From Sediminibacterium sp. TEGAF015 (GTDB taxonomy: Bacteria > Bacteroidota > Bacteroidia > Chitinophagales > Chitinophagaceae): 64,000 nt of DNA. The stretch is taken from contig NZ_AP026683.1 of the NCBI RefSeq assembly GCF_025997995.1, positions 372,501 to 436,500 of the forward strand. Reading direction: 5' to 3'. Below the pieces are notes generated by a model, which saw only the letters and a program-made list of their open reading frames with translations, searched no databases and was not told where the DNA came from. Shown in pieces: positions 14,440 to 23,450 of the stretch (its first letter is position 1; the number at the start of each line of letters is the position of its first letter). Made by a program: the position numbers and the translations under genes.

Positions 14440-16149
14440 ATGTCAAAAAACAGAAGAACTTTCCTGCAACAAATTGGTGTGTTGGGAACTGCTGGATTGG
14501 TTACAGCTAGTAATACTGCAGCTGCAAATTCTGCAGACCTTGCCAATCCGGTTGAGGAGACTGAAAATACTACCCGCCAAGTAGAGGGAAATGAAATAAT
14601 AGAACTTACCATTTTACAAACAACGGATGTTCACTGTCAGGTTCATCCTCACGATGAATTATTCTGGGAGAATGGAAAAGCTGTTTTTAGAAAAACCGGA
14701 GGTTATGCGCATCTAGCCACTTATCTGTCAAGAGAGAGAAAAGCCAATCCCCACTGTTTCTTAATTGATACTGGAGATATGTTTCAAGGTAGCGAGCTTT
14801 CAGTGAAAACGCTTGGGAAAGCCATGGTACCCATTTTGAACGCTTTGAATTATGATTTGTATTTGCCAGGAAATTGGGAAGTGATATACTACAAGAAAGC
14901 TATGCAAACTTTATTGGGGTCTTTACATGCTCCTAAAGTATGTGCCAATATGTATCATGATCTTGGAGAAGGGAGGAAAGGGGAGTTGATTTTTCCGCCT
15001 TATCATATCTGGCAAGTAAATGGGATTAAGATTGGATTTATTGGTTATACCGATCCATTGGTTCCCATCAGACAATCACCCAATTATAGTAAGGGGATTA
15101 TTTATGGACAACCCGAGGAGAATTTGGCTTATTATATTGACGTTTTAAGAAACCAGGAACAGTGCGCAGTTGTAATGATTGTTGCGCATCTTGGCTTGTC
15201 ACAACAAATTCATCTTGCCAATCAACCCGCTTGTGCAGGCGTTGATTATATTCTAGGAGGTGACACCCATGAAAGGGTTAGAATTCCTATCAAATGTAAA
15301 TATGCAAAAGTAGTAGAGCCCGGAGCTTTTGGTTCTTTTGTCGGGAAACTAAAAATGCGTTTTAAAGCAGGTAAGTTGATTGAAGAAGAATATACATTGG
15401 ATGAAGTGAACGCCAGTCAGTTTAAAGCTGATAAAAAAATGGTTTCCCTGATTAACCAATACGAAGAACCATTTTCTAATCAGATTCACAAAATTGTAGG
15501 TTATAGTAACATCCCTTTATTTCGCTACTTCGTTGTTGAGAACCCAATTGATACAATGATTCTAAATGCATTGCATTGGAAATTACCACAAGTTGATATT
15601 GTATTGTCAAATGGCTTCCGCTTTTGTCCACCAAGAACAACCCCTGACGAAACTGGCAATATTCCAATTACAGAAGGATTTATTTATGATATGTTGCCAG
15701 TTGACAGTACAGTGAGAACGGGATCAGTTACCGGTAAACAAATATTGGATTGGTTAGAAAAAGAGCTCAATAATGTTTTTGCCAAGGAAGCATCTGAAAG
15801 ATTTGGTGGCTGGGTAATTAAGTTCAAAGGAATGAAAGTGAAATTTGAAGCATTTGCTGAAAAGGGAAAAAGAGTTAAAGAAGTGATGGTGGGTAATTCG
15901 TTGCTGGACGCAGCAAAAACCTATTCTATCTGTGCTTGTGAACGGGACGGTGATCCATCGGATATGTTGTGCAGAATGCGAAATGTTCGTAATCCACAGA
16001 ATACTGCCTTCACCTTGCACGGTACCATGACTGAATATTTAAAAAATAATTCACCAGTATCCCCGATTCCAGAAAAAAATGCCATCATTTTAGATGCACC
16101 TGAAACCTTGCTGTCTCAGGTTACTGGCGTAGAATATGAATTTCGATAA
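14440..16149 (+). CDS. SoxB-like Tat-exported metallohydrolase
   Basis: This 569-residue protein begins with a Tat signal (NRRTFLQQIG, R5-R6, followed by an Ala-rich segment), so it is folded before export to the periplasm. The calcineurin-like domain holds D63 and H65 (DVHCQ), D113 (TGDMFQGSE), N145-W146 (GNWE), H250 (VAHLG) and H277 (GGDTHER), followed by a C-terminal 5'-nucleotidase-type domain. GNWE in place of GNH(E/D) is the SoxB form. SoxB uses two manganese ions to hydrolyse the sulfone from the SoxY carrier. No SoxY, SoxZ, SoxA, SoxX or SoxCD is present nearby, so its carrier is open. A general nucleotidase of the same superfamily is the alternative. Confidence 0.75.
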   Translation: MSKNRRTFLQQIGVLGTAGLVTASNTAAANSADLANPVEETENTTRQVEGNEIIELTILQTTDVHCQVHPHDELFWENGKAVFRKTGGYAHLATYLSRERKANPHCFLIDTGDMFQGSELSVKTLGKAMVPILNALNYDLYLPGNWEVIYYKKAMQTLLGSLHAPKVCANMYHDLGEGRKGELIFPPYHIWQVNGIKIGFIGYTDPLVPIRQSPNYSKGIIYGQPEENLAYYIDVLRNQEQCAVVMIVAHLGLSQQIHLANQPACAGVDYILGGDTHERVRIPIKCKYAKVVEPGAFGSFVGKLKMRFKAGKLIEEEYTLDEVNASQFKADKKMVSLINQYEEPFSNQIHKIVGYSNIPLFRYFVVENPIDTMILNALHWKLPQVDIVLSNGFRFCPPRTTPDETGNIPITEGFIYDMLPVDSTVRTGSVTGKQILDWLEKELNNVFAKEASERFGGWVIKFKGMKVKFEAFAEKGKRVKEVMVGNSLLDAAKTYSICACERDGDPSDMLCRMRNVRNPQNTAFTLHGTMTEYLKNNSPVSPIPEKNAIILDAPETLLSQVTGVEYEFR

Positions 16150-16163
16150 AGAATAATTGTTAG

Positions 16164-17594
16164 ATGGGTAAACGTTTAATAGCCGTTTGGGCAGTTTTGT
16201 TGCTGTTGCAGGTAGTTGTATTTTCTCAACATCAGGAGATCTCAGCCAAACCCGATATGTGGAAAGCTGCCAGGGAAAATCTGATAGATACGAATTCTAT
16301 TTTACATGCATTTAAAAACGGAACAGTGAATGGTCATTTCCGTTATTTTTTCATGACAACAGACAATCGAAAAGGGCTTACCGATTTTTATGCAAATGCA
16401 GTAGGTGGTGGGCTTCGTTATGAAACAGCTCGTTTTAAACGCTTTCAGTTTGCAGTTAGTGGATTTTATGTTTTTAATATTGGGTCATTTGATTTTACAA
16501 GGAAAGATCCCGTTACCAATCAGGGCAGCCGTTATGAACCCTCCTTATTTGATATAACGAATCCTGCGAATAAAAATAACCTAGATCGGTTAGAAGAACT
16601 TTATCTGAAGTATCATTTGAATAATGCAACCATCACATGGGGAAGACAGTTGATTAATACGCCATTTGTTAATCTTCAGGATGGAAGAATGCGCCCAACG
16701 GGTGTGGAAGGTGTTTGGCTAGTAACCAGTAAGGAAAAAAAAACCAGATGGGAGGGCGGATTGCTCTATGCTATCTCTCCTAGAGGAACTGTACAATGGT
16801 ACAAAATGGGAGCTTCTATGGGATTATATTCATCAGGCGTTAATACCGATGGGTCTAAGTCTGGTTATCCTGGTAATACTAGCGTTAATCAAGTTGCGCT
16901 ATTAGGAGTTACCAGAGATATTGGTAAAAATACAAAGGCGCAGATTTGGGATATTTGGGTGCCCAATGTATTGAATGCAGCAATGTTACAGTTGGAGTAT
17001 GAATTTCCATCCAGAAAAGCCAGTGAAAATTTTTATGCAGGAGCCCAGGCTATTAAAGAACATGCATTAGCAAATGGAGGCAATTCAGATCCTTCCAAAA
17101 GATTTATTGAAAAAGGGAACGGATCATTTACGTTTGGAGCCAGATTGGGATTTAAAAATGAACGATGGGATTATTCCATTAATTATAACCGTATTACAAA
17201 AGAAGGCAGGTATTTACTACCAAGAGAGTGGGGGCGGGATCCCTTTTTTACTTTTATGCCAAGAGAAAGAAATGAGGGATTTGGAGATGTACATGCGCTG
17301 GTAGTAAGAGCGGCGTATGCAATCCCACAGAAAAGATGGAAACTAAATCTGTCGGGTGGATATTTTGATATGCCAGATATAAATAATCCTGTACATAATA
17401 AATTTGGTATGCCCTCATTCTGGCAATTGAATGCAGATGTTCGGTATGCTTTTGCAGGGCTGCTTCAGGGAATGGATGCGCAATTGCTTATTGTAGGTAA
17501 AATCAATCAGGGTAATCTGTACAACAACCCTAAAAATGAAATCAATAAAGTTAATTTGGTTCTCTATAACTTTGTTTTGAATTATCATTTTTAA
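16164..17594 (+). CDS. Outer-membrane porin, OprD-like
   Basis: This 476-residue protein has a Sec signal peptide (about residues 1-21, ending FSQ) and a beta-barrel pattern of alternating aromatic strands with a terminal aromatic (NYHF). GHFRYFFMTTDN and the RLEELYLKYHLNNATITWGRQLINTPF stretch (shown here in part) resemble OprD-type substrate-specific porins. It lies 14 bp after the SoxB-like gene and 2 bp before the Crp/Fnr gene, so it is part of the operon. It probably admits thiosulfate, tetrathionate or a related anion; the substrate is inferred only from context. Confidence 0.7.
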   Translation: MGKRLIAVWAVLLLLQVVVFSQHQEISAKPDMWKAARENLIDTNSILHAFKNGTVNGHFRYFFMTTDNRKGLTDFYANAVGGGLRYETARFKRFQFAVSGFYVFNIGSFDFTRKDPVTNQGSRYEPSLFDITNPANKNNLDRLEELYLKYHLNNATITWGRQLINTPFVNLQDGRMRPTGVEGVWLVTSKEKKTRWEGGLLYAISPRGTVQWYKMGASMGLYSSGVNTDGSKSGYPGNTSVNQVALLGVTRDIGKNTKAQIWDIWVPNVLNAAMLQLEYEFPSRKASENFYAGAQAIKEHALANGGNSDPSKRFIEKGNGSFTFGARLGFKNERWDYSINYNRITKEGRYLLPREWGRDPFFTFMPRERNEGFGDVHALVVRAAYAIPQKRWKLNLSGGYFDMPDINNPVHNKFGMPSFWQLNADVRYAFAGLLQGMDAQLLIVGKINQGNLYNNPKNEINKVNLVLYNFVLNYHF

Positions 17595-17596
17595 GC

Positions 17597-18229
17597 ATGG
17601 CTAAAACCGTAACTCCTTTTGATTCAATTTTTGAACCCGCTTTGGTTACAGAAATGTATCAGTTTGGTGAAGTGAGACATTTCAACGAAGGAGACCTTAT
17701 TATGGATTACGGAAAATATATCCGTTATATGCCGTTGATTTTGAAAGGTACCATTAAAGTCCTGCGCAAAGATGAGAATGGCAAAGAACTATTGCTGTAT
17801 TATTTATCCAATAATGAAAGTTGCTCCATGGCTTACAGTTGCTGTGTAGAAGCTAAGAAAAGTGAAGTAAAAGCCATAGCAGAAGAAGATGTTGAGCTTT
17901 TAGCGATTCCTCATTTGAAACTAGAAGAGTGGCTATGTAAATATCCCAGTTGGAAAAACTATATCATGCGTAGTTTTAATGAACGTTTTTTAGAATTGCT
18001 GAAAAATATTGAATCCATTGCTTTTCACAAACTAGACGAGAGGTTAGTCGCTTATTTAAGAGAGAAAAAGGAAGTTACTGGCTCAAGTGTAATCAAAGCT
18101 TCTCATTATTTAATTGCAGATGAACTGGCTACATCTAGAGTGGTGATATCGCGTTTATTAAAGCAACTAGAAAACGATGGCCGTATTTTGCTGTACAGAA
18201 ATGAAATTAAACTGCTAAAAGACTTTTAA
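17597..18229 (+). CDS. Crp/Fnr family regulator of the sulfur island
   Basis: This 210-residue protein has an N-terminal cyclic-nucleotide-binding-like sensor (about residues 18-115), a long dimer helix and a C-terminal winged HTH (about 165-195). The recognition helix reads SRVVISRLLKQLE: V182 stands where Crp and Fnr have the Glu that reads the G of TGA. This suits the GTAAC half-sites upstream of the island. SCSMAYSCC holds C76, C82 and C83, with C114 farther on, so thiol or persulfide sensing is possible. No N-terminal Fe-S cysteine set is seen. It is the last regulatory gene of the operon, 2 bp after the porin gene, and would regulate its own synthesis. Confidence 0.85.
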   Translation: MAKTVTPFDSIFEPALVTEMYQFGEVRHFNEGDLIMDYGKYIRYMPLILKGTIKVLRKDENGKELLLYYLSNNESCSMAYSCCVEAKKSEVKAIAEEDVELLAIPHLKLEEWLCKYPSWKNYIMRSFNERFLELLKNIESIAFHKLDERLVAYLREKKEVTGSSVIKASHYLIADELATSRVVISRLLKQLENDGRILLYRNEIKLLKDF

Positions 18230-18255
18230 GTTAATTTTGCTAGATAATTGAACCC

Positions 18256-18651
18256 ATGAAACATTCTCAAACAATTGGATTTTTTGCTGTTGTGCTCACT
18301 ATTTTGGTCTGTTTCATGCCATGGGTGATTATAGAAAGTAAAAATATTACCATCACTGGCTTTCAAGCTGCCGGTACCAAATTTGGTAGACCTGGTATGT
18401 TTTTGGTTTATATGGGGATTATAGCTGCCGCCTTATTCCTGATCCCTAAAATTTGGGCCAAACGAATCAATGTTTTTCTTACTGCCCTATTTTTTGCATG
18501 GGCTGTTAGAAACTATATAATATTGACTACTTGTGATGGGGGTGAATGTCCGAAAAAGCAAGTAGGGTTATTTTTGTTACTTGCTTTTTCAGCCATTACA
18601 ATGATTATGTCTTTTCTGCCTAAGATAGCGCTGCCAAAGCAGACGCAATAA
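18256..18651 (+). CDS. Conserved membrane protein of unknown function
   Basis: This 131-residue protein has four hydrophobic segments (about residues 6-26, 48-66, 74-92 and 105-124) and a loop with [11 protein letters not shown] do not recognise the family. It follows the Crp/Fnr gene after 26 bp and may be the last gene of the sulfur operon. Its end overlaps the convergent ornithine aminotransferase gene by 32 bp. Confidence 0.7.
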   Translation: MKHSQTIGFFAVVLTILVCFMPWVIIESKNITITGFQAAGTKFGRPGMFLVYMGIIAAALFLIPKIWAKRINVFLTALFFAWAVRNYIILTTCDGGECPKKQVGLFLLLAFSAITMIMSFLPKIALPKQTQ

Positions 18652-19852
18652 TGGAAACCGATTCGTTAATCTCTTCTTCATTAATAATTAACGGAGGGGC
18701 AAATCTTATTTTATCTCCATGGGTAGGCTTAGCTAATAATCCTCTATCTTTTAACAACAAACAAAGTTCCCATGCAGCATCCTTGTTCGGGTGATTGATT
18801 ACAATGGCATTCAGTAATCCTTTGCCTCTAATAGTTTTAATAAAAGGAGAATTGAGTTCGGCTATTTTAGATCGCAATAGTATTCCCATTCTTTCCGCAT
18901 TATCTGCCAAGTTTTCTTCTTTTAGTACATCTAGTGCAGCCATAGCTACGGCACAGGCCAGCGGATTTCCACCATAAGTAGATCCATGTTCGCCGGGTTT
19001 TATATTCATCATTATAAAGTCGTCAGCTAAAACAGCTGAAACGGGGAGTGCTCCACCACTTAGTGCTTTGCCCAATATCAGAATATCGGGGCGTACATTT
19101 TCGTGATCGCACGCAAGCATTTTACCCGTTCTGGCTAAACCAGTCTGAATTTCGTCAGCAATAAATAATACATTGTATTGAGTGCAAAGCGCTCTTACTT
19201 TTGTTAAATAGCCTTCGTCAGGAATAACAACACCAGCTTCACCTTGTATGGGTTCTACCATAAATGCTGCAACATTAGCATCCTGCAATGCTTTTTCCAG
19301 TGCATTGATATCATTGTAAGGAACCAATTCAAATCCCGGCATAAAGGGACCGAACTGGTGGTAACTACTGGGGTCGGTAGACGATGAAATGGCTGCTAGC
19401 GTTCTTCCCCAGAAATTGCCTTCTGCAAATATGATTTTGGCTTTATTTTCAGGAACGCCTTTTTTTACGTAGGCCCATCTTCTAGCTAGTTTAATGGCGG
19501 TCTCTCCACCCTCTACTCCGGTATTCATGGGTAGAACCTTATCGTATTGAAAATACCGGGTTATGTATTGCTCGTATTGGCCTAGTAAATTATTGTGAAA
19601 TGCCCTGGATGTTAATGTTAGTTTCTGCGCCTGATTGGTGAGTGCCTGAACAATCTTTGGATGACAATGTCCTTGATTCACAGCAGAATAGCCACTCAGA
19701 AAATCAATATATTTTTTACCTTCTACATCCCATAAGTAGATGCCTTCACCTTTTTCTAACACCACAGGTAGTGGATGATAATTATGTGCACCAAATTTTT
19801 CTTCTAATTCTAAATACGACGCCGTTAAAGGCGATAGTTTCGCGATTTCCAT
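18620..19852 (-). CDS. rocD: Ornithine aminotransferase
   Basis: This 410-residue cytoplasmic PLP enzyme converts ornithine and 2-oxoglutarate to glutamate semialdehyde and glutamate. The class III aminotransferase features are present: [15 protein letters not shown] near the start, [17 protein letters not shown], the PLP aspartate in [15 protein letters not shown] and the Schiff-base lysine in [14 protein letters not shown] and NTGVEG are typical of ornithine aminotransferase rather than acetylornithine aminotransferase. It is monocistronic and convergent with the end of the sulfur operon. Confidence 0.93.
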   Translation of the reverse strand: MEIAKLSPLTASYLELEEKFGAHNYHPLPVVLEKGEGIYLWDVEGKKYIDFLSGYSAVNQGHCHPKIVQALTNQAQKLTLTSRAFHNNLLGQYEQYITRYFQYDKVLPMNTGVEGGETAIKLARRWAYVKKGVPENKAKIIFAEGNFWGRTLAAISSSTDPSSYHQFGPFMPGFELVPYNDINALEKALQDANVAAFMVEPIQGEAGVVIPDEGYLTKVRALCTQYNVLFIADEIQTGLARTGKMLACDHENVRPDILILGKALSGGALPVSAVLADDFIMMNIKPGEHGSTYGGNPLACAVAMAALDVLKEENLADNAERMGILLRSKIAELNSPFIKTIRGKGLLNAIVINHPNKDAAWELCLLLKDRGLLAKPTHGDKIRFAPPLIINEEEINESVSIIASALAALS

Positions 19853-20028
19853 ATTAATAATAAATAGTAAAATGAGTAAATACAGCAGGGGTTGCTGCGA
19901 ATATAAACCGGTATATATGCAATTAATTACCCGAAGGATGGTCTAGGAAATCTAGGTTGAAATGAAGAAAATGCATAAATAACATACCTGCAAGATAATT
20001 AATTATATTCATTCTAAAATTTTAAGGT

Positions 20029-21165
20029 ATGAAGGCTCTTAGATGGCTGTTAATTGTATTGGTTTTTGTGATTGGTGTTTTTTCTGCATATGCAGTTTTG
20101 AGCAATAAGAACTATCTGTTTAAAGCGGCATATTATAACTTTTCTGCTATTGACGATTATAAAATCTTCAGTAATGAAAAAGTGGTGGCTGCTCCAGTTG
20201 ATAAACCATGGCCTTATGGTACTGATTTTAATAAAATCAAGTATTCGGATAGTCTCAATACATTGCTTGAGGAATTAAAAACGGTGGGCGTTTTACTGAT
20301 AAAAAAGGATTCACTTCAGTTTGAAAAATATTGGGAAGGGTATAGCGATAGTTCTCTGTCTGGTTCTTTTTCTGTTGCTAAAAGTATAACCAGCATATTG
20401 ATAGGAGCAGCTATTAAAGAGGGGAAAATAAAATCAGTAGAACAGCCTGTGGGAGATTTTATTACTGAATTTTCCAAGGGAGAAAAAGCGGCTGTTACGA
20501 TAAAGGATTTGTTGACGATGAGCAGTGGAACCGATTGGAACGAGAGTTACTGGAATCCATTTAGTGTTACCGCAGAAGCCTATTACGGTAACGATTTAAT
20601 AAAAACGGCTACACAGGTAAAAATGAAGCATAAACCCGGAGCCATTCATTATTATAAAAGCGGAGATACCCAGTTACTGGGTTTGATTCTGGAAAAGGGA
20701 ACAGGTAAAAAACTCAATGAGTACGCTGCAGAAAAATTATGGCAACCGCTTGGTGCAACACATGATGCTTTATGGAGCACCGATCATGAGAATGGCAGTA
20801 CCAAAGCGTATTGTTGTTTTAATAGCAATACGAGGGATTTTGCTAGAATTGGCAAGTTTATGTTAGACTCCGGAAAAATTGATGGGGTCGCAGTGATTGA
20901 CAGCCTCTATTGGAGGCAATCAATCACACCATGTAATATTAGAGATACAAAAGGGGAGGCATGTAATTATTATGGATACCAATGGTGGATAGACCCACAA
21001 CATCCTGAGATTTATTATGCTCGCGGAATTCTGGGACAGTATATTATAATGATACCATCTAAACAGATAATTATCGTGAGGCTAGCTCATAAAGCTTCAA
21101 AAGAAAGGGTTCAAACGGTTCCGCGCGAAGTAAGGGCTTTAATTAACTGGGGGCTAAGTTTGTAA
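20029..21165 (+). CDS. Serine hydrolase of the class C beta-lactamase family
   Basis: This 378-residue protein has an N-terminal membrane anchor (about residues 4-24), so the enzyme lies in the periplasm. The active-site motif SxxK is SVAKS, followed by the second motif YYKSGDTQLLG (Tyr in place of the Y-x-N box) and a third motif near ARGILGQY. The DUF/EstB-like family includes esterases, D-amino peptidases and penicillin-binding enzymes, so the substrate is unknown. It is not expected to be a resistance beta-lactamase. The gene is followed by a glycosyltransferase gene. Confidence 0.82.
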   Translation: MKALRWLLIVLVFVIGVFSAYAVLSNKNYLFKAAYYNFSAIDDYKIFSNEKVVAAPVDKPWPYGTDFNKIKYSDSLNTLLEELKTVGVLLIKKDSLQFEKYWEGYSDSSLSGSFSVAKSITSILIGAAIKEGKIKSVEQPVGDFITEFSKGEKAAVTIKDLLTMSSGTDWNESYWNPFSVTAEAYYGNDLIKTATQVKMKHKPGAIHYYKSGDTQLLGLILEKGTGKKLNEYAAEKLWQPLGATHDALWSTDHENGSTKAYCCFNSNTRDFARIGKFMLDSGKIDGVAVIDSLYWRQSITPCNIRDTKGEACNYYGYQWWIDPQHPEIYYARGILGQYIIMIPSKQIIIVRLAHKASKERVQTVPREVRALINWGLSL

Positions 21166-21199
21166 TAGATTTGATTGTACTTTCGCCAAAACTTCCAAT

Positions 21200-22222
21200 T
21201 TGAGTCCTTCTGTTGCAGTAGTCATTTTAAATTACAATGGTAAAAAACACCTTGAGCAATTTTTGCCTTCGGTGATGGCTACCAGTTATTTAAATCTTCA
21301 GATTATTGTGGCGGATAATGGATCCAACGATGATTCCATCGATTTTGTACAGCGAAACTTTCCTCATATTAAAATTCTTGACCATCATATTAATGAAGGA
21401 TTTGCAGGTGGATATAACTGGGCCCTGAAAAGGGTAGAAGCAGATTATTACGTGTTATTGAATTCTGATGTAGAAGTTACCAATGATTGGGTTACTCCCG
21501 TTATTGAGTTGATGGAAAAAGACAAAAGCATTGCTGCCGCACAACCCAAAATGCTGGCTTTTCAGCAAAGGGATTCTTTTGAATATGCCGGTGCCGCTGG
21601 CGGCTGGATTGATCAACTGGGTTATCCTTTTTCGAGGGGCAGGGTTTTTGATATTTGTGAAACAGACGAGGGGCAGTATAACCATTGCGAACCCATTTTT
21701 TGGGCATCCGGAGCAGCCATGTTTGTGCGTGCAAAAGTCTTTCATGAAATGAACGGATTTGATCCTTATTTCTTTGCGCATCAAGAAGAAATTGATTTGT
21801 GCTGGCGAATGCAGCTGGCTGGGTATACCATTATGGCTTGTCCCTTATCAGAAGTATACCATTTGGGCGGAGGAACATTACCCAGAGGTGGGAGAAAGGT
21901 ATTTCTGAATTTCAGAAACAATCTGATCATGCTGGCAAAAAATCTTCCTTTTACAGAAATGCTTTGGAAACTACCCGTAAGATTTTTCTTGGATGCCGTT
22001 TCTGCCTGGAAAGGTTTATTAACAGGAGATATTTACTTTTTTACTGCTATTATGAAAGCGCATTTTGCTTTTGGTTGGTGGTTTGTAGGCCGGTATGCAT
22101 TGGTGAAGAAGGTCAGCAAACCTATGCACACGTTGAATGGTGTATATAAAGGATCTGTTGTCTGGAACTATTTTGTAGAGAATAAAAAACGTTTTCTGGA
22201 AATTATATCCACAAGGAGATGA
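21200..22222 (+). CDS. Glycosyltransferase family 2
   Basis: This 340-residue protein starts at a TTG, since no ATG stands near. It shows the GT-A fold: VVILNYNGKKHLEQFLPSV at the N-terminus, NGSNDDS, and the nucleotide-sugar/metal site NSDVEV. EEIDLCWRMQLAGY is the later catalytic region. C-terminal hydrophobic and basic segments suggest membrane contact. Rhamnosyltransferase-type members add sugars to surface polysaccharide; the donor here is unknown. Confidence 0.85.
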   Translation: MSPSVAVVILNYNGKKHLEQFLPSVMATSYLNLQIIVADNGSNDDSIDFVQRNFPHIKILDHHINEGFAGGYNWALKRVEADYYVLLNSDVEVTNDWVTPVIELMEKDKSIAAAQPKMLAFQQRDSFEYAGAAGGWIDQLGYPFSRGRVFDICETDEGQYNHCEPIFWASGAAMFVRAKVFHEMNGFDPYFFAHQEEIDLCWRMQLAGYTIMACPLSEVYHLGGGTLPRGGRKVFLNFRNNLIMLAKNLPFTEMLWKLPVRFFLDAVSAWKGLLTGDIYFFTAIMKAHFAFGWWFVGRYALVKKVSKPMHTLNGVYKGSVVWNYFVENKKRFLEIISTRR

Positions 22223-22266
22223 TAATTTTAGTTGCTTACCTTATTTTTGCACTGCAATAATTAACT

Positions 22267-22470
22267 ATGTCACAGGAAATACTAGAACACAAAGCAAAAG
22301 ATATTAAGACAAACTGGGTGAATTCTTCCAGATTCTTATTCTACCTACAGGTATTTTGCATTTTGGCCTTTGTATTAGGCGGCTGTTACCGTATGTACAA
22401 TCAGCGCTACAAGGGGAAACCCAAGGTAGAAGTGCAAAGCAGTTCTAAATACAAACCAGAATATAAATAA
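22267..22470 (+). CDS. Small single-span membrane protein of unknown function
   Basis: This 67-residue protein has one hydrophobic segment (about residues 24-42, SRFLFYLQVFCILAFVLGG) and a basic, lysine-rich tail. I do not recognise the family. It is plus-strand, between the glycosyltransferase gene and the tRNA pair. Confidence 0.6.
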   Translation: MSQEILEHKAKDIKTNWVNSSRFLFYLQVFCILAFVLGGCYRMYNQRYKGKPKVEVQSSSKYKPEYK

Positions 22471-22482
22471 TCGAAAAAAAAT

Positions 22483-22512
22483 TTTGTTATGAACTAGAGA
22501 TTGCTATTTTTG
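22483..22512 (+). promoter_or_regulatory. Promoter of the tRNA-Gly/tRNA-Leu unit
   Basis: TTTG at 22483 and TATTTTTG at 22505-22512 are separated by 18 bp, matching the Bacteroidota -33/-7 consensus. The tRNA-Gly starts 27 bp later. Confidence 0.7.
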
Positions 22513-22538
22513 CACTCCCAATTTAGTTCTTACAAAAC

Positions 22539-22614
<76 letters not shown>

Positions 22615-22617
22615 AGA

Positions 22618-22646
22618 AATCCCGCTCACAGTTGCGGGATTTTTTA
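22618..22646 (+). terminator. Rho-independent terminator after tRNA-Gly
   Basis: AATCCCGC and GCGGGATT form an 8-bp stem with a T run. It separates tRNA-Gly from tRNA-Leu, though read-through would be needed for tRNA-Leu unless it has its own promoter. Confidence 0.75.
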
Positions 22647-22651
22647 TGGCA

Positions 22652-22737
22652 GCCCCGGTGGTGGAATTGGTAGACACGCAGGACTTAAAATCCTGTTCGC
22701 CGCAACGCGAGTAACGGTTCAACTCCGTTCCGGGGCA
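22652..22737 (+). tRNA. tRNA-Leu (UAA)
   Basis: The acceptor strands GCCCCGG and CCGGGGC pair. The anticodon stem CAGGA/TCCTG encloses CTTAAAA with anticodon TAA, and the long variable arm and T arm (ACGG-TTCAACT-CCGT) mark a class II tRNA. The discriminator is A and CCA is not encoded. Confidence 0.95.
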
Positions 22738-22739
22738 CA

Positions 22740-22775
22740 AAGCCTCTCTGAGAATTCAGAGAGGCTTTTTTATTT
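22740..22775 (+). terminator. Rho-independent terminator after tRNA-Leu
   Basis: AAGCCTCTCTGA and TCAGAGAGGCTT form a perfect 12-bp stem followed by T residues. Confidence 0.9.
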
Positions 22776-22812
22776 GTGAGCGACGAAAGCTTGCTTTCGG
22801 AAGCGAACAAAT

Positions 22813-22850
22813 AAAAAAGCCCTCACCGCCAAAGGCGGTGAAGAGGCTTT
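22813..22850 (-). terminator. Rho-independent terminator of the pdxJ-purE unit
   Basis: Read on the minus strand, AAAGCCTCTTCACCGCC pairs with GGCGGTGAGGGCTTT and ends in T residues. It lies 72 bp past the purE stop. Confidence 0.85.
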
Positions 22851-22921
22851 GGGTAAGACCCACTATTCGGTAATCAGCGAGCGAAGCGAGCTAATCCGTT
22901 CCGATGATTTATAATCTTATT

Positions 22922-23440
22922 TTACATATCAAACTGATTCGGCCATTTTGCTTTTAAGCCAGCTGCTTTTTCCTCTACAGCATGTTTCATATCTGTTTTG
23001 TAATTGGTCATTTTTTGCGCAATGCCAGCATCAAAAGCTCCTATGATTTGAGCAGCTAACAATCCAGCATTCTTCGCTGCATTTAATGCAACAGTAGCAA
23101 CAGGAACTCCATTAGGCATTTGTAAAATAGATAGAACAGAATCCCATCCATCTATAGAATTAGAAGATTTAATAGGAACGCCAATTACGGGTAAGGTTGT
23201 TACAGATGCAACCATACCTGGTAAATGCGCAGCTCCGCCTGCGCCAGCAATAATCACTTTCAATCCTCTATGAGCTGCGGAAGATGCATAGTTCATCATT
23301 CTTTGAGGTGTTCTATGCGCGGATACTACGGTTAGTTCAAAAGGAATGCCCATTTCAGTAAGCACTTCTGCAGCTGCTTGCATGATTGGTAAATCGCTAT
23401 CGCTTCCCATGATGATGCCTACCTGAGGATGATTATTCAT
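22922..23440 (-). CDS. purE: N5-carboxyaminoimidazole ribonucleotide mutase
   Basis: This 172-residue enzyme moves the carboxyl group of N5-CAIR to C4 of the imidazole ring in purine synthesis. The N-terminal [12 protein letters not shown] and SAHRTP are the substrate-binding loops, and [14 protein letters not shown] and [12 protein letters not shown] (partly shown) complete the class I PurE pattern with the catalytic histidine. It follows pdxJ by 10 bp and is followed by a strong terminator. Confidence 0.96.
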   Translation of the reverse strand: MNNHPQVGIIMGSDSDLPIMQAAAEVLTEMGIPFELTVVSAHRTPQRMMNYASSAAHRGLKVIIAGAGGAAHLPGMVASVTTLPVIGVPIKSSNSIDGWDSVLSILQMPNGVPVATVALNAAKNAGLLAAQIIGAFDAGIAQKMTNYKTDMKHAVEEKAAGLKAKWPNQFDM

Positions 23441-23450
23441 ATTGATGTAA

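Noticed and set aside
20029..21165. Serine hydrolase as an antibiotic-resistance beta-lactamase
   Set aside because: The second and third motifs differ from class C beta-lactamases, and nothing in the neighbourhood suggests mobile resistance.
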